Assembly: GCA_963724065.1 (NCBI GenBank) | Contig: CAVRTB010000003.1 | Location: 316,862-380,861 of the forward strand | Origin: DASRIA01 sp963724065 | GTDB lineage: Bacteria > Actinomycetota > Thermoleophilia > Solirubrobacterales > JBBDJG01 | Direction of reading: 5' to 3' | DNA: 64,000 nucleotides | Part shown: positions 40,200 through 49,900 of the stretch, one piece after another | Position numbering within the stretch: the stretch's first letter is position 1 | Layout of the letters: every line of letters begins with the position of its first letter | Notes under the pieces: model-generated | Database searches by the model: none | The model's input: the letters and a program-made list of their open reading frames with translations, nothing else | Told to the model about the DNA's origin: nothing | Program-made: the position numbers and the translations under genes

Positions 40200-40205
40200 T
40201 AGGCT
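40200..40205 (+). promoter_or_regulatory. -10-like hexamer TAGGCT, candidate leaderless start
   Basis: TAGGCT ends 6 nt before the GTG at 40212; no Shine-Dalgarno. Confidence 0.42.
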
Positions 40206-40211
40206 GGCGCG

Positions 40212-40943
40212 GTGCGCGCCACGCTCTATTCACTCGCCCTCTCGCACCCGGCCCGGGCGGCGCGCCTGATGCTCGAGCGCAAGGGGATCGAGCATGAGGT
40301 CAAGGACCTCTTCCCGGGCGCCCACCCGGCACAGCTACGGCTGGCCGGGTTCCGGCGGGGAACGGTTCCGGCGCTGAAGCTCGACGGGCGCCGGGTGCAG
40401 GGCTCGACGCAGATCTCCCGCGCGCTCGAGGCGGTACAGGCGGAGCCGCGCTTGTTCCCGGCCGGCGAGACGGCCCGTCGCGCCGTCGAGGACGCGGAGG
40501 CATGGGGGGAGCGCGAGCTCCAGCCCGTCCCGCGACGGATCTTTCGCTGGGGAGCGTCGCGGCGCCAGGACATGCGCGTCTGGATAGCGCGCGACATGGG
40601 AGTGCCGGCGCCGCACCTCGCGGCGCGCACCCAGAAGCCGCTCGCGCACGCGTTCGCGCGCATGGCGGAGGTCACGGACGAGCGCGTCCGGGCCGACGTC
40701 GCCGCGTTACCCGCGCAGCTCGACGAGGTCGACCGCCTGATCGCCGCCGGCGTGATCGGGGGCGAGGAGCCGAACGCCGCCGACTTCCAGATCGGGACGA
40801 CCGTCCGCGTGTTCCTCGCCTACGAGGACACCCGCGCGCTCGTCGAAGGGCGGCCCGCCGGCGACCTCGCGCTGCGCCTGGTGCCGCGTTACCCGGGACC
40901 GATCCCTTCGTTCCTGCCGCGCGAGTGGCTCGCCGGGCCGTGA
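40212..40943 (+). CDS. Glutathione S-transferase-like protein
   Basis: The 243-residue protein has an N-terminal thioredoxin-like domain (LYSLALSHPARAARLMLERK, then GTVPALKLDG for the cis-Pro turn and QGSTQISRALEA) and an all-helical C-terminal half. Most actinobacteria lack glutathione, so the thiol partner is uncertain and the protein may not be a classical transferase. The GTG at 40212 is directly after a -10-like element. Its TGA overlaps the next GTG (GTGA). Confidence 0.78.
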   Translation: MRATLYSLALSHPARAARLMLERKGIEHEVKDLFPGAHPAQLRLAGFRRGTVPALKLDGRRVQGSTQISRALEAVQAEPRLFPAGETARRAVEDAEAWGERELQPVPRRIFRWGASRRQDMRVWIARDMGVPAPHLAARTQKPLAHAFARMAEVTDERVRADVAALPAQLDEVDRLIAAGVIGGEEPNAADFQIGTTVRVFLAYEDTRALVEGRPAGDLALRLVPRYPGPIPSFLPREWLAGP

Positions 40944-41410
40944 GCCGGGCGTGGGGCGGCGCCGTCGCGGGGGCCGTCGCGGCGAAGGCGTGGGCGCTCC
41001 AGCAGCCGCTCGACAAGCGCGTGTTCGGGACGCGCTACGACGACGTCGAGCTGCTCGGCAAGATGGTCACGCGTGGGCCCGCCTGGCCGCTCGCGGGCCT
41101 CGCCGTGCACGTTGCCAACGGCGCGATGTTCGGCGCCACGTACGCGATGCTGCGACCGCGGCTCCCCGGGCCGCCCGTGGCATTCGCCTTCACGCTCGCG
41201 ATGGCCGAGAACTTCGGCTTCTGGCCGCTCGGCCGGCTGATCGACCGCTACCACCCGGCGCGCCGGGAGCTCGAGCCGCTGCAGGGGAACCGGCGTGCGC
41301 TTGCTGCGGCGACCTGGCGCCATGCGCTGTTCGGCGTAGTGCTCGGCGCGCTCGAGCTGCGGCTGAACGGCAACGCCGTACCATTCGCGGACACTTCAGT
41401 TCCATCATGA
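40940..41410 (+). CDS. Hypothetical membrane protein, 156 residues
   Basis: I do not recognise a named family. The protein is coupled to the GST-like gene by a GTGA overlap. Hydrophobic segments appear at about residues 45-65 (WPLAGLAVHVANGAMFGATY), 72-92 and 128-142. The frame is open well upstream inside the GST gene, but that part is a shadow. It has the flavour of small Actinobacteria-specific membrane proteins; no catalytic motif is visible. Confidence 0.6.
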   Translation: MSRAWGGAVAGAVAAKAWALQQPLDKRVFGTRYDDVELLGKMVTRGPAWPLAGLAVHVANGAMFGATYAMLRPRLPGPPVAFAFTLAMAENFGFWPLGRLIDRYHPARRELEPLQGNRRALAAATWRHALFGVVLGALELRLNGNAVPFADTSVPS

Positions 41411-41429
41411 GACCGGGAGGTCGCCGCAC

Positions 41430-42620
41430 ATGAGCAACCGCACCTTCGTCATCGGAGTCGGCATGACCAAGTTCGAGAAGCCCGGTTCGCGCGACTGGGA
41501 CTACCCCGACATGGCGCGCGAGGCCGGGACGAAGGCGCTCGAGGACGCCGGGATCCCCTACGAGCGCGTCGAGCAGGCCTTCGTCGGCTACTGCTACGGC
41601 GAGTCGACCTCCGGTCAGCGTGCCGTCTACGGCCTCGGCCTGACCGGCATCCCGGTCGTGAACGTCAACAACAATTGCTCGACCGGCTCGTCGGCGCTTT
41701 ACATGGCGCGCCAGGCGATCCGCGGAGGGCTCGCGGACTGCGCGCTCGCGCTCGGCTTCGAGAAGATGGAGAAGGGGTCCTTGGGCGTGAAGTACACGGA
41801 CCGCACGAACCCGATGGACAAGCACATGACGACGATGTTCGAGGCGCGCGAGCCCGAGCAGTCGCCGTTCGCGCCGCAGATGTTCGGCAACGCCGGTCGC
41901 GAGCACATGGAGCGTTACGGGTCCGAGCCCGACCACTACGCGTGGATCGGCTGGAAGAACCACAAGCACTCCGTGAACAATCCCTACGCGCAGTTCCAGG
42001 ACGAGTACTCGCTCGAGGACATCAAGGCGGCGAAGATGATCCACGACCCTCTGACCAAGCTCCAGTGCTCCCCCACCTCGGACGGCTCGGGATGCGCGAT
42101 CGTCGCCAGCGAGCGCCTCGTCGACGAGCTCGACCTGTGGGACCGCGCGGTCGAGATCGCCGGGCAGGCGATGGTCACCGACATGCCCTCGACGTTCGAG
42201 GAGCGCAGCTCGATCAAGATCGTCGGCTACGACATGTCCAAGAAGGCGGCGGAGCAGGCCTACGAGGAAGCGGGCGTCGGCCCGGACGACGTCGACGTGA
42301 TCGAGTTGCACGATTGCTTCTCCGCGAACGAGCTGATCACCTATGAGGCGCTCGGGCTCGCTGCTGAGGGCGAGGGCCATAAGCTCGTCGACAGCGAGGA
42401 CACGACATATGGGGGGCGCTGGGTGGTCAACCCCTCCGGCGGCCTGATCTCGAAGGGCCACCCGCTCGGCGCGACGGGCCTCGCGCAATGCTCCGAGCTC
42501 ACGTGGCAGCTGCGCGGCGACGCGGACAAGCGCCAGGTCGAGGGCGCGAAGGTGGGCCTCCAGCACAACATCGGCCTCGGCGGCGCGGCGGTCGTCTCGG
42601 TCTACAAGCCGGCCGCCTAG
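41430..42620 (+). CDS. Thiolase/lipid-transfer (SCP-x type) family protein
   Basis: The 396-residue protein resembles the SCP-x thiolase branch: nucleophile Cys in NNNCSTGSSALYMARQA (about residue 84), HDCFSANELITYEALGL and the C-terminal GHPLGATGLAQ histidine. Members cleave or form 3-ketoacyl-CoA, often with sterol or lipid side chains; the separate DUF35/OB-fold partner common in actinobacteria is not nearby. ATG 41430 follows GGGAGG. A strong palindrome follows the stop. Confidence 0.88.
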   Translation: MSNRTFVIGVGMTKFEKPGSRDWDYPDMAREAGTKALEDAGIPYERVEQAFVGYCYGESTSGQRAVYGLGLTGIPVVNVNNNCSTGSSALYMARQAIRGGLADCALALGFEKMEKGSLGVKYTDRTNPMDKHMTTMFEAREPEQSPFAPQMFGNAGREHMERYGSEPDHYAWIGWKNHKHSVNNPYAQFQDEYSLEDIKAAKMIHDPLTKLQCSPTSDGSGCAIVASERLVDELDLWDRAVEIAGQAMVTDMPSTFEERSSIKIVGYDMSKKAAEQAYEEAGVGPDDVDVIELHDCFSANELITYEALGLAAEGEGHKLVDSEDTTYGGRWVVNPSGGLISKGHPLGATGLAQCSELTWQLRGDADKRQVEGAKVGLQHNIGLGGAAVVSVYKPAA

Positions 42621-42631
42621 ACGATGTCAGA

Positions 42632-42680
42632 CGAACTTTCGCGTTCCGTTCCGACAGTGGAGCTAGATCGCGAAAGTTCG
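42632..42680. terminator. 12-bp palindrome after the thiolase gene, probable terminator
   Basis: CGAACTTTCGCG (42632-42643) pairs perfectly with CGCGAAAGTTCG (42669-42680) around a 25-nt loop. It begins 11 nt after the thiolase stop. The outer CGAACTTT/AAAGTTCG core is the same as in the palindrome at 16305-16355, and both are followed by CG-x-AG. Confidence 0.55.
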
Positions 42681-42731
42681 CGGAGCCGAGGCCCTACGGC
42701 TAAATCCGCGCTTTCAATGCGGCGCCACAGA

Positions 42732-42737
42732 TAGGAT
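42732..42737 (+). promoter_or_regulatory. -10-like hexamer TAGGAT, candidate leaderless start
   Basis: TAGGAT ends 6 nt before the ATG at 42744; no Shine-Dalgarno. Confidence 0.45.
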
Positions 42738-42743
42738 CGCCGG

Positions 42744-43181
42744 ATGAACGGCCCAGGGGATCTGCCACTCGGCACCGCGATCACGCCCAACCTGGACCAG
42801 TTCCAGCAGCTTGCCGCGTCCACCGACAACGGCCCTGTCGTGATGATCAACCTCCTGAAGTTCCGGGTGGGCGACGAGGGCGACGCCGTGCCGGGCGTCG
42901 AGGAGTACCGGCGCTACGGCGACGTGGCGCTCGAGATGGTCGAGCACCAGGGCGGGCGCCTGCTGTGGGCCGGGACCGGCGACCAGGTGCTGATCGGGGA
43001 TCCCGAGCAGGACTGGGATGCGGTCCTGCTCGTCGAGTACCCGTCGCGAGCGGCCTTCGTCGAGATGGTGTCGAGCCCGGAGTACCTCGATGCGCACGCC
43101 CACCGCGAGCGCGCGCTCGAGCGCACGATCGTGATCGCCTGCACGCCTGCGCCGTTTGACGGCGCCACGCCGACCATCTAG
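42744..43181 (+). CDS. DUF1330-like small protein
   Basis: The 145-residue protein has GPVVMINLLKFR, then VEEYRRYGDVALEMVEHQGG and LLVEYPSRAAFVEMVSSPEY, a pattern typical of DUF1330 dimeric alpha/beta-barrel proteins. The biochemical role of the family is not known. It ends in a CTAG stop followed by TAC. Fold-wise it is reminiscent of the two small barrel proteins at 29279 and 31603, but no direct similarity is evident. Confidence 0.78.
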   Translation: MNGPGDLPLGTAITPNLDQFQQLAASTDNGPVVMINLLKFRVGDEGDAVPGVEEYRRYGDVALEMVEHQGGRLLWAGTGDQVLIGDPEQDWDAVLLVEYPSRAAFVEMVSSPEYLDAHAHRERALERTIVIACTPAPFDGATPTI

Positions 43182-43351
43182 TACTAGCGCCTCCGGCAGC
43201 AGCCTGTCCGGGGGGACTACGGACGCAAGATCGAGGAGCGCACGGCCGACACGCCGCATGCGCCCGCGTAGCGTTCGGCGCGGATCCACCGCCCTTCATC
43301 CCTTCGAGGAGAAGATTTTGTCCACTGCTCTTCAGCCACACGGTCAGCATC

Positions 43352-43477
43352 ATGTGTGAGACCGGTCAGCCCGCGGGGGTCATCTCGGCGCTCGGGGCCG
43401 CCGCGGCGTTCCTCGAGCGGCGTCACGCCCAGGCCTTCCCCACGGCGGAGCAGGTGCTCGCGCTCGAGTCGATGTGA
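43352..43477 (+). CDS. 41-residue small ORF coupled to the P-type ATPase gene
   Basis: ATG 43352 opens 41 codons (MCETGQPAGVISALGAAAAF, then LERRHAQAFPTAEQVLALES, then M) ending in TGA at 43475-43477, which overlaps the ATPase GTG (43474). No ribosome-binding site is obvious before it. It matches no family I know. The overlap and the absence of a Shine-Dalgarno at the ATPase GTG argue for coupled translation; a chance frame cannot be excluded. The 170 nt upstream (43182-43351) holds no other gene I can support. Confidence 0.4.
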   Translation: MCETGQPAGVISALGAAAAFLERRHAQAFPTAEQVLALESM

Positions 43478-45366
43478 GCTCGGCGAAGAGGGGCATGTTC
43501 GGCACGCTGCGCTCCCGTGCGACCGCGTCCGGGGTCACCGAGCCGCGGATCGTGGTCGGCGCGATCCTCTTCGCGCTCGTCGCTGGAGCCGTTCTCCATC
43601 TGTTCGAGCCTCGGGCGGGAGACCTGGTCTGGGCCGCCGCGATCGTGCTCACGCTCGTACCGCTCACGTTGTCGGTCCTCCGCAGCCTTGCGCGGGGAGA
43701 CGTGGGGGTCGACGCGATCGCGCTCGTCGCGATCGCCGGGGCGCTCGCGCTCGGCGAGTACCTGGCCGGCGCGATCGTCGCGCTGATGCTGAGCGGCGGC
43801 AACGCGCTCGAGGCGGCCGCCGGCAGGCGCGCGCGAAGAGAGCTCACAGCTTTGCTCGAAGGGGCGCCCCGCGTCGCTCTCCTTCACCGCGGCGGGGAGC
43901 TCGAGGAGGTGCCGGTCGACGCGGTCGCCGTCGGCGACCGCGTGCTCGTGCGGGCGGGCGAGGTGGTGCCGGTGGACGGCTCGGTGGCGAGCGAGGGCGC
44001 GGTCGTCGACGAGTCGACGCTGACGGGTGAGCCGTTGCCGGTCACCCACCGGCGCGGGACGACGGTCGCGAGCGGAGCTGTCAACGCCGGGGAGGCGTTC
44101 GACCTGCGCGCCACCCGCACGGCCGCCGAGAGCGCCTACGCGAGCATTGTGCGGCTCGTGCGGGAGGCCGGGCGCCAGCGTGCGCCCTTCGTACGGCTGG
44201 CGGATCGTTACGCCGCCGTCCTGCTGCCCGTCACGCTCGCGGTCGCGGGCGCCGCCTGGGCATTGAGCGGCGACCCTGTCCGGGCGCTGGCGGTGCTCGT
44301 GGTCGCCACGCCGTGCCCGCTCATCCTGGCGGCTCCGATCGCGCTGATCTCAGGCGTGTCGCGGGCCGCGCGGCGCGGCGTGATCGTGAAGGGGGCGGGG
44401 ACGATCGAGAAGCTCGGCCGCGCACGCATCGTGCTGCTCGACAAGACCGGCACGCTCACGCACGGGCGCCCGGAGATCGAGTTGATCGAGTGTCGCGGCG
44501 AGCTCGAGGCCGAGGCGCTCCTGCGCCTGGCGGCGTCGGTCGACCAGCTTTCGCCACATGTGCTGGCGGAGGCGCTCGTGCACGGCGCCGAGGCGCGCGG
44601 GCTGCGCCTCGTGTTCCCCGAGGACGTGGTCGAGGAGCCGGGCCAGGGAATCGAAGGGATGGTCGAGGGCCACCGCATCGCCGTCGGGAGCTCCGAATGG
44701 CTGCGCCGGCGCGGCTATTCGGGAGTTGCCGAGGCAGCGAGCGCTTTGGACGATCACGGCGAGCCCGGCAGGGCGCGGGTGCTGGTCGGCGTGGACGGTG
44801 CCGCCGCGGGCGCCGTGCTGATGGGCGATCGAGTGCGCGACGACGCCTCCGAGCTGACGGCCTCGCTGCGCTCCGCGGGCATCGAGCAGATCGTGCTCGT
44901 GACCGGTGACGAGCGCGCGACCGCCGACGCCGTCGGGCAGCGCGTCGGCGTGGACCGCGTGTTCGCCGACTGCTCGCCCGAGCAGAAGCTCGAGGTCGTG
45001 CGCGCGGCACGCGAGCAGGTGCGCCCGGCGCCCGTGGTGATGGTGGGCGACGGCGTGAACGACGCTCCGGCGCTTGCACTCGCGGATGTCGGGATCGCGA
45101 TGGGGACTGCCGGCGCCACCGTCTCCTCCGAGGCCGCCGACGCGGTGATCGCGGTCGATCGCATAGACCGCGTCGTCGACGCCGTCCGGATCGGCCGCCG
45201 CTCCCTCCGCATCGCGCGCCAGAGCGTGCTCGTCGGCATGGGCCTGAGTTTCGTGGCGATGGGCTTCGCGGCCGCCGGATACATCTCACCCGTGGCCGGA
45301 GCGGTGCTGCAGGAGGGCATCGACGTCGCGGTCATCCTCAACGCGCTCAGGGCCCTGCGCGGCTGA
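43474..45366 (+). CDS. Heavy-metal-type (P1B-like) P-type ATPase
   Basis: The 630-residue transporter has the full P-type set: TGEP (ESTLTGEPLPVT), phosphorylated Asp in DKTGTLTHGRPE, and the hinge GDGVNDAPALALAD. The transmembrane metal motif reads TPCPL (VVATPCPLILAAPIA) rather than CPC or SPC. The P1B His-Pro motif is replaced by LSPHVLA. No N-terminal metal-binding domain is present. The metal (Zn, Cd, Co or other) is uncertain; TPC-type pumps are poorly characterised. The GTG at 43474 is overlapped by a small ORF stop. Confidence 0.88.
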   Translation: MSSAKRGMFGTLRSRATASGVTEPRIVVGAILFALVAGAVLHLFEPRAGDLVWAAAIVLTLVPLTLSVLRSLARGDVGVDAIALVAIAGALALGEYLAGAIVALMLSGGNALEAAAGRRARRELTALLEGAPRVALLHRGGELEEVPVDAVAVGDRVLVRAGEVVPVDGSVASEGAVVDESTLTGEPLPVTHRRGTTVASGAVNAGEAFDLRATRTAAESAYASIVRLVREAGRQRAPFVRLADRYAAVLLPVTLAVAGAAWALSGDPVRALAVLVVATPCPLILAAPIALISGVSRAARRGVIVKGAGTIEKLGRARIVLLDKTGTLTHGRPEIELIECRGELEAEALLRLAASVDQLSPHVLAEALVHGAEARGLRLVFPEDVVEEPGQGIEGMVEGHRIAVGSSEWLRRRGYSGVAEAASALDDHGEPGRARVLVGVDGAAAGAVLMGDRVRDDASELTASLRSAGIEQIVLVTGDERATADAVGQRVGVDRVFADCSPEQKLEVVRAAREQVRPAPVVMVGDGVNDAPALALADVGIAMGTAGATVSSEAADAVIAVDRIDRVVDAVRIGRRSLRIARQSVLVGMGLSFVAMGFAAAGYISPVAGAVLQEGIDVAVILNALRALRG

Positions 45367-45457
45367 GAGCGCGCTCGGCTCCCAGCAGCGCGACACGCGG
45401 ACGATGCGAGAGCGCGAGGAGGCCGTGCGGCTTGTGCGCCCACGCGCCGCCGTCACC

Positions 45458-45487
45458 TTGCCGTGGAGCCATCGTGGAGGCTATGGT
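45458..45487 (+). promoter_or_regulatory. Candidate promoter of the H1-like gene
   Basis: TTGCCG (45458-45463) and TATGGT (45482-45487) are separated by 18 nt, upstream of a GAGGGG ribosome-binding site and ATG 45529. The rest of the 160-nt gap holds nothing else recognisable. Confidence 0.4.
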
Positions 45488-45528
45488 CGCGTGGAAGTAG
45501 ATGCTCAACGCGAAGACGAGGGGACCCG

Positions 45529-45972
45529 ATGGCAAAGGCTAGAAAGAGCACCGGCAGCACCCGTCGCACGGCATCGCAGCGACAGCGCAGCGGTCAACAG
45601 GCGCTCGACCGCCTGAACACGGCGCTGGAGGAAGCGCAGAAGGCGCTCACCGAGGTCCGCCGCAGCGTCGGCAGCAGCAGCAGCGACCTCGTGAAGGACA
45701 TCGAAAAGGTTCTGAAGAGCGGCCGCAGCGAGGCGCGGAAGGTGACGCAGGCGCTGCGCAAGGAGCTCAACCAGCTCGGCGAGACGCTCACGCCGGGTCG
45801 TGGCCGTAAGCCCGCAGCGCGCAAGGCGACCAAGCGCGCCGCCGCGACCAAGCGGCGGGCCACCGTCAAGCGCAGCGCCGCGACCAAGCGCCGCAGCACG
45901 ACCGCGAAGCGGACTCCCGCGGCGAAGCGGCGCAAGTCCACGAAGCGCGCCAAGACGGCCAAGCGAAGCTAG
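45529..45972 (+). CDS. Histone H1-like Lys/Ala-rich protein
   Basis: The 147-residue protein starts at ATG 45529 behind GAGGGG. The N-terminal 20 residues are basic. Residues about 25-85 form a predicted helix or coiled coil (ALDRLNTALEEAQKALTEVR, then SDLVKDIEKVLKSG). The last 50 residues are tandem AAATKRR/TVKRS/TPAAKRRK-type repeats like eukaryotic H1 tails and the C-termini of mycobacterial HupB. It is expected to bind DNA non-specifically or organise the nucleoid. A strong hairpin follows the gene. Confidence 0.75.
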   Translation: MAKARKSTGSTRRTASQRQRSGQQALDRLNTALEEAQKALTEVRRSVGSSSSDLVKDIEKVLKSGRSEARKVTQALRKELNQLGETLTPGRGRKPAARKATKRAAATKRRATVKRSAATKRRSTTAKRTPAAKRRKSTKRAKTAKRS

Positions 45973-45989
45973 TACACCCTGGACGCGGC

Positions 45990-46026
45990 GGCCGGCCTGC
46001 GCCCCGAAGTGGAGCGCAGGCCGGCC
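45990..46026. terminator. 13-bp hairpin, bidirectional terminator between convergent genes
   Basis: GGCCGGCCTGCGC (45990-46002) pairs perfectly with GCGCAGGCCGGCC (46014-46026) around an 11-nt loop, midway between the H1-like (+) and enoyl-CoA hydratase (-) stops. No T-run follows, as is usual in high-GC actinobacteria. Confidence 0.7.
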
Positions 46027-46051
46027 CGTCCCGCTCTCACGGCCCTGCCTG

Positions 46052-46864
46052 TCACAGTCCGTGGTGCGGCCATTCGGGCGTGAGGTCGCCGCGCTTGAAG
46101 GCCCCGGCGCCGATCGTGTGGCTGTCGCGGCGCATGAACATCGAGATCGTGTGCTCGGCCTCGATCCGCAGCCGCTCCTCGAGCGTGCGGCCGATGCCCT
46201 TCACGACCGACTCCTTGTCTGAGCGGATCGCGCCTTGCGGCAGCTGCGCGATCTCGTGGGCGAGCTCCTGGGCGCGCGCGAGCGCCCGCCCGCGCGGGAC
46301 GACCTCGTTGACCAGGCCGATCCGCTCTGCTTCGTGCACGTCGATGCGCCGGCCCGTGATGATCAGCTCCATCGCGCGCGCGTAGCCGACGACCAGCGGG
46401 AGCCGGACGGTCATGCCGTCGCCGCCGACGATGTTCCAGCGGCGCTCGAGCGCGCCGAACTCGGCGTTCTCGGCCGCGATGCGGATGTCGGCGAGCAGCG
46501 CGGTCTCGAGCCCGGCGGCGAACGCGTAGCCGTTGACCGCAGCGATCACGGGCTTGAAGACGTCGACGCGGCGGGTGTAGCCGCACTCGCCGGGCGAGTT
46601 GTAGAGCGACCGGCGGAACATCTCGTAGTCCGGCGTCTCGGTCATCGAGGCGGCATCCGCCAGGTCCCATCCGGCGCAGAACGTCGTGTCGCCCGCGCCC
46701 GTGATCACGAGCACGAAGGCGTCGTCGTCGTCGCGGAAACGCTGCCACGCGTGGTGCAGCTCGGTGTTCATGGTGCGGTCGACGGCGTTGTGCTGGCCGG
46801 GCCGGTTGTAGGTGATCGTCACGACGTGCTTGTCCTGCTCGTAGATCAGCGTCTCGTAGTCCAA
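46052..46864 (-). CDS. Enoyl-CoA hydratase/isomerase (crotonase) family protein
   Basis: The 270-residue crotonase-fold enzyme begins at TTG 46864, fixed by an AGGAGG site. Family features: ITYNRPGQHNAVDRTMN, TTFCAGWDLADAAS for the CoA-binding oxyanion loop, VNGYAFAAGLETALLADIRI, and ALERRWNIVGGDGMT near the catalytic glutamate region. It could be a hydratase, isomerase or thioester hydrolase. The C-terminal helix contains EWPHHGL. Convergent with the H1-like gene across a strong terminator. Confidence 0.88.
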   Translation of the reverse strand: MDYETLIYEQDKHVVTITYNRPGQHNAVDRTMNTELHHAWQRFRDDDDAFVLVITGAGDTTFCAGWDLADAASMTETPDYEMFRRSLYNSPGECGYTRRVDVFKPVIAAVNGYAFAAGLETALLADIRIAAENAEFGALERRWNIVGGDGMTVRLPLVVGYARAMELIITGRRIDVHEAERIGLVNEVVPRGRALARAQELAHEIAQLPQGAIRSDKESVVKGIGRTLEERLRIEAEHTISMFMRRDSHTIGAGAFKRGDLTPEWPHHGL

Positions 46865-46869
46865 TTCAG

Positions 46870-46875
46870 CCTCCT
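46870..46875 (-). promoter_or_regulatory. Shine-Dalgarno AGGAGG deciding a TTG start
   Basis: On the minus strand AGGAGG lies 5 nt before the TTG at 46864. The frame is open upstream for another 64 codons, so this site decides the start of the crotonase gene. Confidence 0.7.
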
Positions 46876-46988
46876 GTGGGGTGTCGCGGCTGACCTTCTC
46901 ACAAAGGAAAAAGGGGCGAGCCCCGGCGGCGTCACCTATTCTCCGAAGCACCGGCGGTCGCGCCCCGCGCGCCCCCGGAGGGAACTCT

Positions 46989-49900
46989 GTGGATTCTTGG
47001 CAAGGATTGCTCGCGCGCTTTGGCGTGCTCGCCGCCGCGTTGGTCGCGGTGGCCATGACGCTGCCCTCGGGGGCCGCAGCCGTGACGCTGCCCGCCGGCT
47101 TCCAGGAGACGACCGCGTTCAGCGGCCTCGATCAGCCGATGGCGATGGACATCGCCGCCGACGGCCGCGTGTTCGTCGCCGAGAAGAGCGGGCGGGTCAA
47201 GGTGTTCGACAACCTCGCGGACACGACGCCGACGCTGTTCGCCGACCTGCGCACGAAGGTGCACGACTACTGGGACCGCGGCATGGAGGGCATGGTGCTG
47301 CACCCCGACTTCCCGGCCCAGCCCTACGTGTACGTCCACTACGTGCACGATGCGGCGATCGGCGGCACCGCCCCGCGCTGGGGCGACACCTGTCCCGATC
47401 CGCCCGGCGGCACCGGTGACGGCTGCGTCGTGAGCGGCCGCGTCTCGAAGCTCACGGCCGCCGGGAACGTGATGACCGGCTCGGAGCAGGTGCTGGTGGA
47501 GGACTACTGCATGCAGTACCCGAGCCACGCCGGCGGCGGAATGGACTTCGGTGCGGACGGCTACCTCTACGTCACCGGCGGGGACGGCGCGGCCTGGCAC
47601 TTCAACGACTACGGGCAGGACGGGAACCCGGTGAACCCGTGCGGCGATCCCCCGGGCGGCGCCGGCACGGCGCTCACGCCTCCGACCGCCGAGGGCGGGC
47701 GCCTGCGCGCGCAGGACATGCGCACGACCGGCGACCCGGCCGGCCTGAACGGCTCACTGATCCGCATCGACCCGAACACCGGCCTCGGCGTGTCGGGCAA
47801 CCCCTTCTTCTCCAGCAGCGATGCCAAGGCCCGGCGCATCGTGGCCTACGGCTTCCGCAACCCGTTCCGGATGACGATCCGGCCCGGAACCAACGAAGCG
47901 TGGGTGGGAGACGTCGGCAACGCGCGCTGGGAGGAGATCGACCGCCACGTGAACCCGGCAATCGCCGGCAACTACGGCTGGCCGTGCTACGAGGGCGCCT
48001 CGCGCTTCGGCAGCTTCGACTCGCTCAACCTCAACATCTGCGAGAACCTCTACGCACAGAGCGGCGCCGTCACGGCGCCCTACTACGCATACGACCACAA
48101 CGCCGCGGTCGTCAGCGGGGAGAACTGCCCCAACTCCGGCAACGCGATCGCAGGCCTCGCGTTCTACCCGGCGACGGGCGGCGCGTTTCCCGCCGCCTAC
48201 GCGGGGGCCCTGTTCTTCGCCGACAACTCGCGCAACTGCATCTGGGCGCTGCGCGCCGGGACGAACGGGCTGCCCGATCCGGCCCAGCGCGTCGCCTTCG
48301 CGCAGGGCGCGAGCTACCCGGTGGATCTCGAGGTCGGCTCCGACGGCAGCCTCTACTACGTGGACATCGGCACGGGCGCGATCCGCCGGATCCGCGCGAC
48401 CACGGCCGCCAACCAGGCCCCGAACGCAGTCGCTCAGGCCACGCCGGCCTACGGTGCCCTGCCGCTGCACGTCGAGTTCGACGCGACCGCCTCGACCGAC
48501 CCGAACGCGGGCGACACGCTCACCTACGCGTGGGACTTCGACGGCAACGGCACCACCGACTCGACGGCCGCTAAGCCCGCGCACGACTACGGGACCGCGG
48601 GCAACTTCAACGCGAAGCTGACGGTCCGCGACGCCGGGGGGCTCACCGACGCCGACACCGTGGTGATCCACGCCGGCAACACGCCGCCGGTCGCCACGAT
48701 CGACGCCCCGGATCCCGCTGCGCGGTGGAAGGTCGGCGACCCGATCGCGTTCGCCGGCCACGCGACGGACACGCAGCAGGGCACGCTCGCCGCCACCTCG
48801 CTTTCATGGTCGCTCGTGATGCGCCACTGCACGACCCCGGCCTCCTGTCACTCGCACCAGATCCAGGACTACCCGGGGGTCGGGAGCGGGACGTTCAACG
48901 CGCCCGACCACGAGTACCCCTCTCACCTCGAGCTGACGCTCACGGCCACCGACGCCGGCGGTCTGACGGACGCGCAGACGATCCAGCTCGACCCGCAGAC
49001 CGTGTTGCTGACGCTCGCCTCCCAGCCCGGTGGCGCGGCGCTCTCCTTCAACAGCGACTCCGGCGCGGCGCCCCTCACCCACGAGGTGATCGCGCGCTCG
49101 CGGAACTCGATCGGCGCGACGACCCCGCAGACGATCGGCGGCCAGGGCCACGTGTTCGAATCGTGGTCGGACGGCGGCGCGGCGAGCCACGACATCACGG
49201 CCCCGGACGCCGACGCCACTCTCACCGCGCAGCTGCGCGCGGTCACGACTGCGACGTTCTCCCCGCAGGCGGACGCGCGCGTGCAGGAGGCCAACGCGTC
49301 CACCAACTACGGCACCTCATACCTGCGCACGGTCGCCGCCGCGAACCCGGACATGGAGAGCTACCTGAGATTCCAGCTGGCGGGCATCACCGGCCCCGTC
49401 CAGAGCGCCAAGGTGCGCCTCTACGACACCAACAACGCGACCGTGGACGGCCCGGCCGCGTACGGCACCTCGAGCTCATGGACGGAGACCGCGATCAACT
49501 GGTCGAACCGTCCGGCGCGCACCTCCGGGCCGCTGGACGACAAGGGCGCGATCGCCGCCGGCTCGTTCACCGAGTGGGACGTGACGCCGCTCGTGACCGG
49601 GAACGGAGCATCGTCCTTCGTGCTCGCCACGACCTCCGTCGACGGGGCCGACTTCGCGTCCCGCGAGGACGCGACGGCGAGCCGGCGCCCGCAGCTGATC
49701 GTGACCTACTCGCCCCAGGCAGACGCCGCCGATCCGACCGCGCCTTCGCTCAGCGGCCAGGCCGTCAGCGCCACGCGGGTCGACCTTTCGTGGAGCGGCG
49801 CGACTGACGACGTCGGGGTCACCGGCTACGAGGTGTACCGTGGCGGCGCCCTGATCGCGACGCCCGGGAACGTCACGACGTACGCGGACACGGCGGTCTC

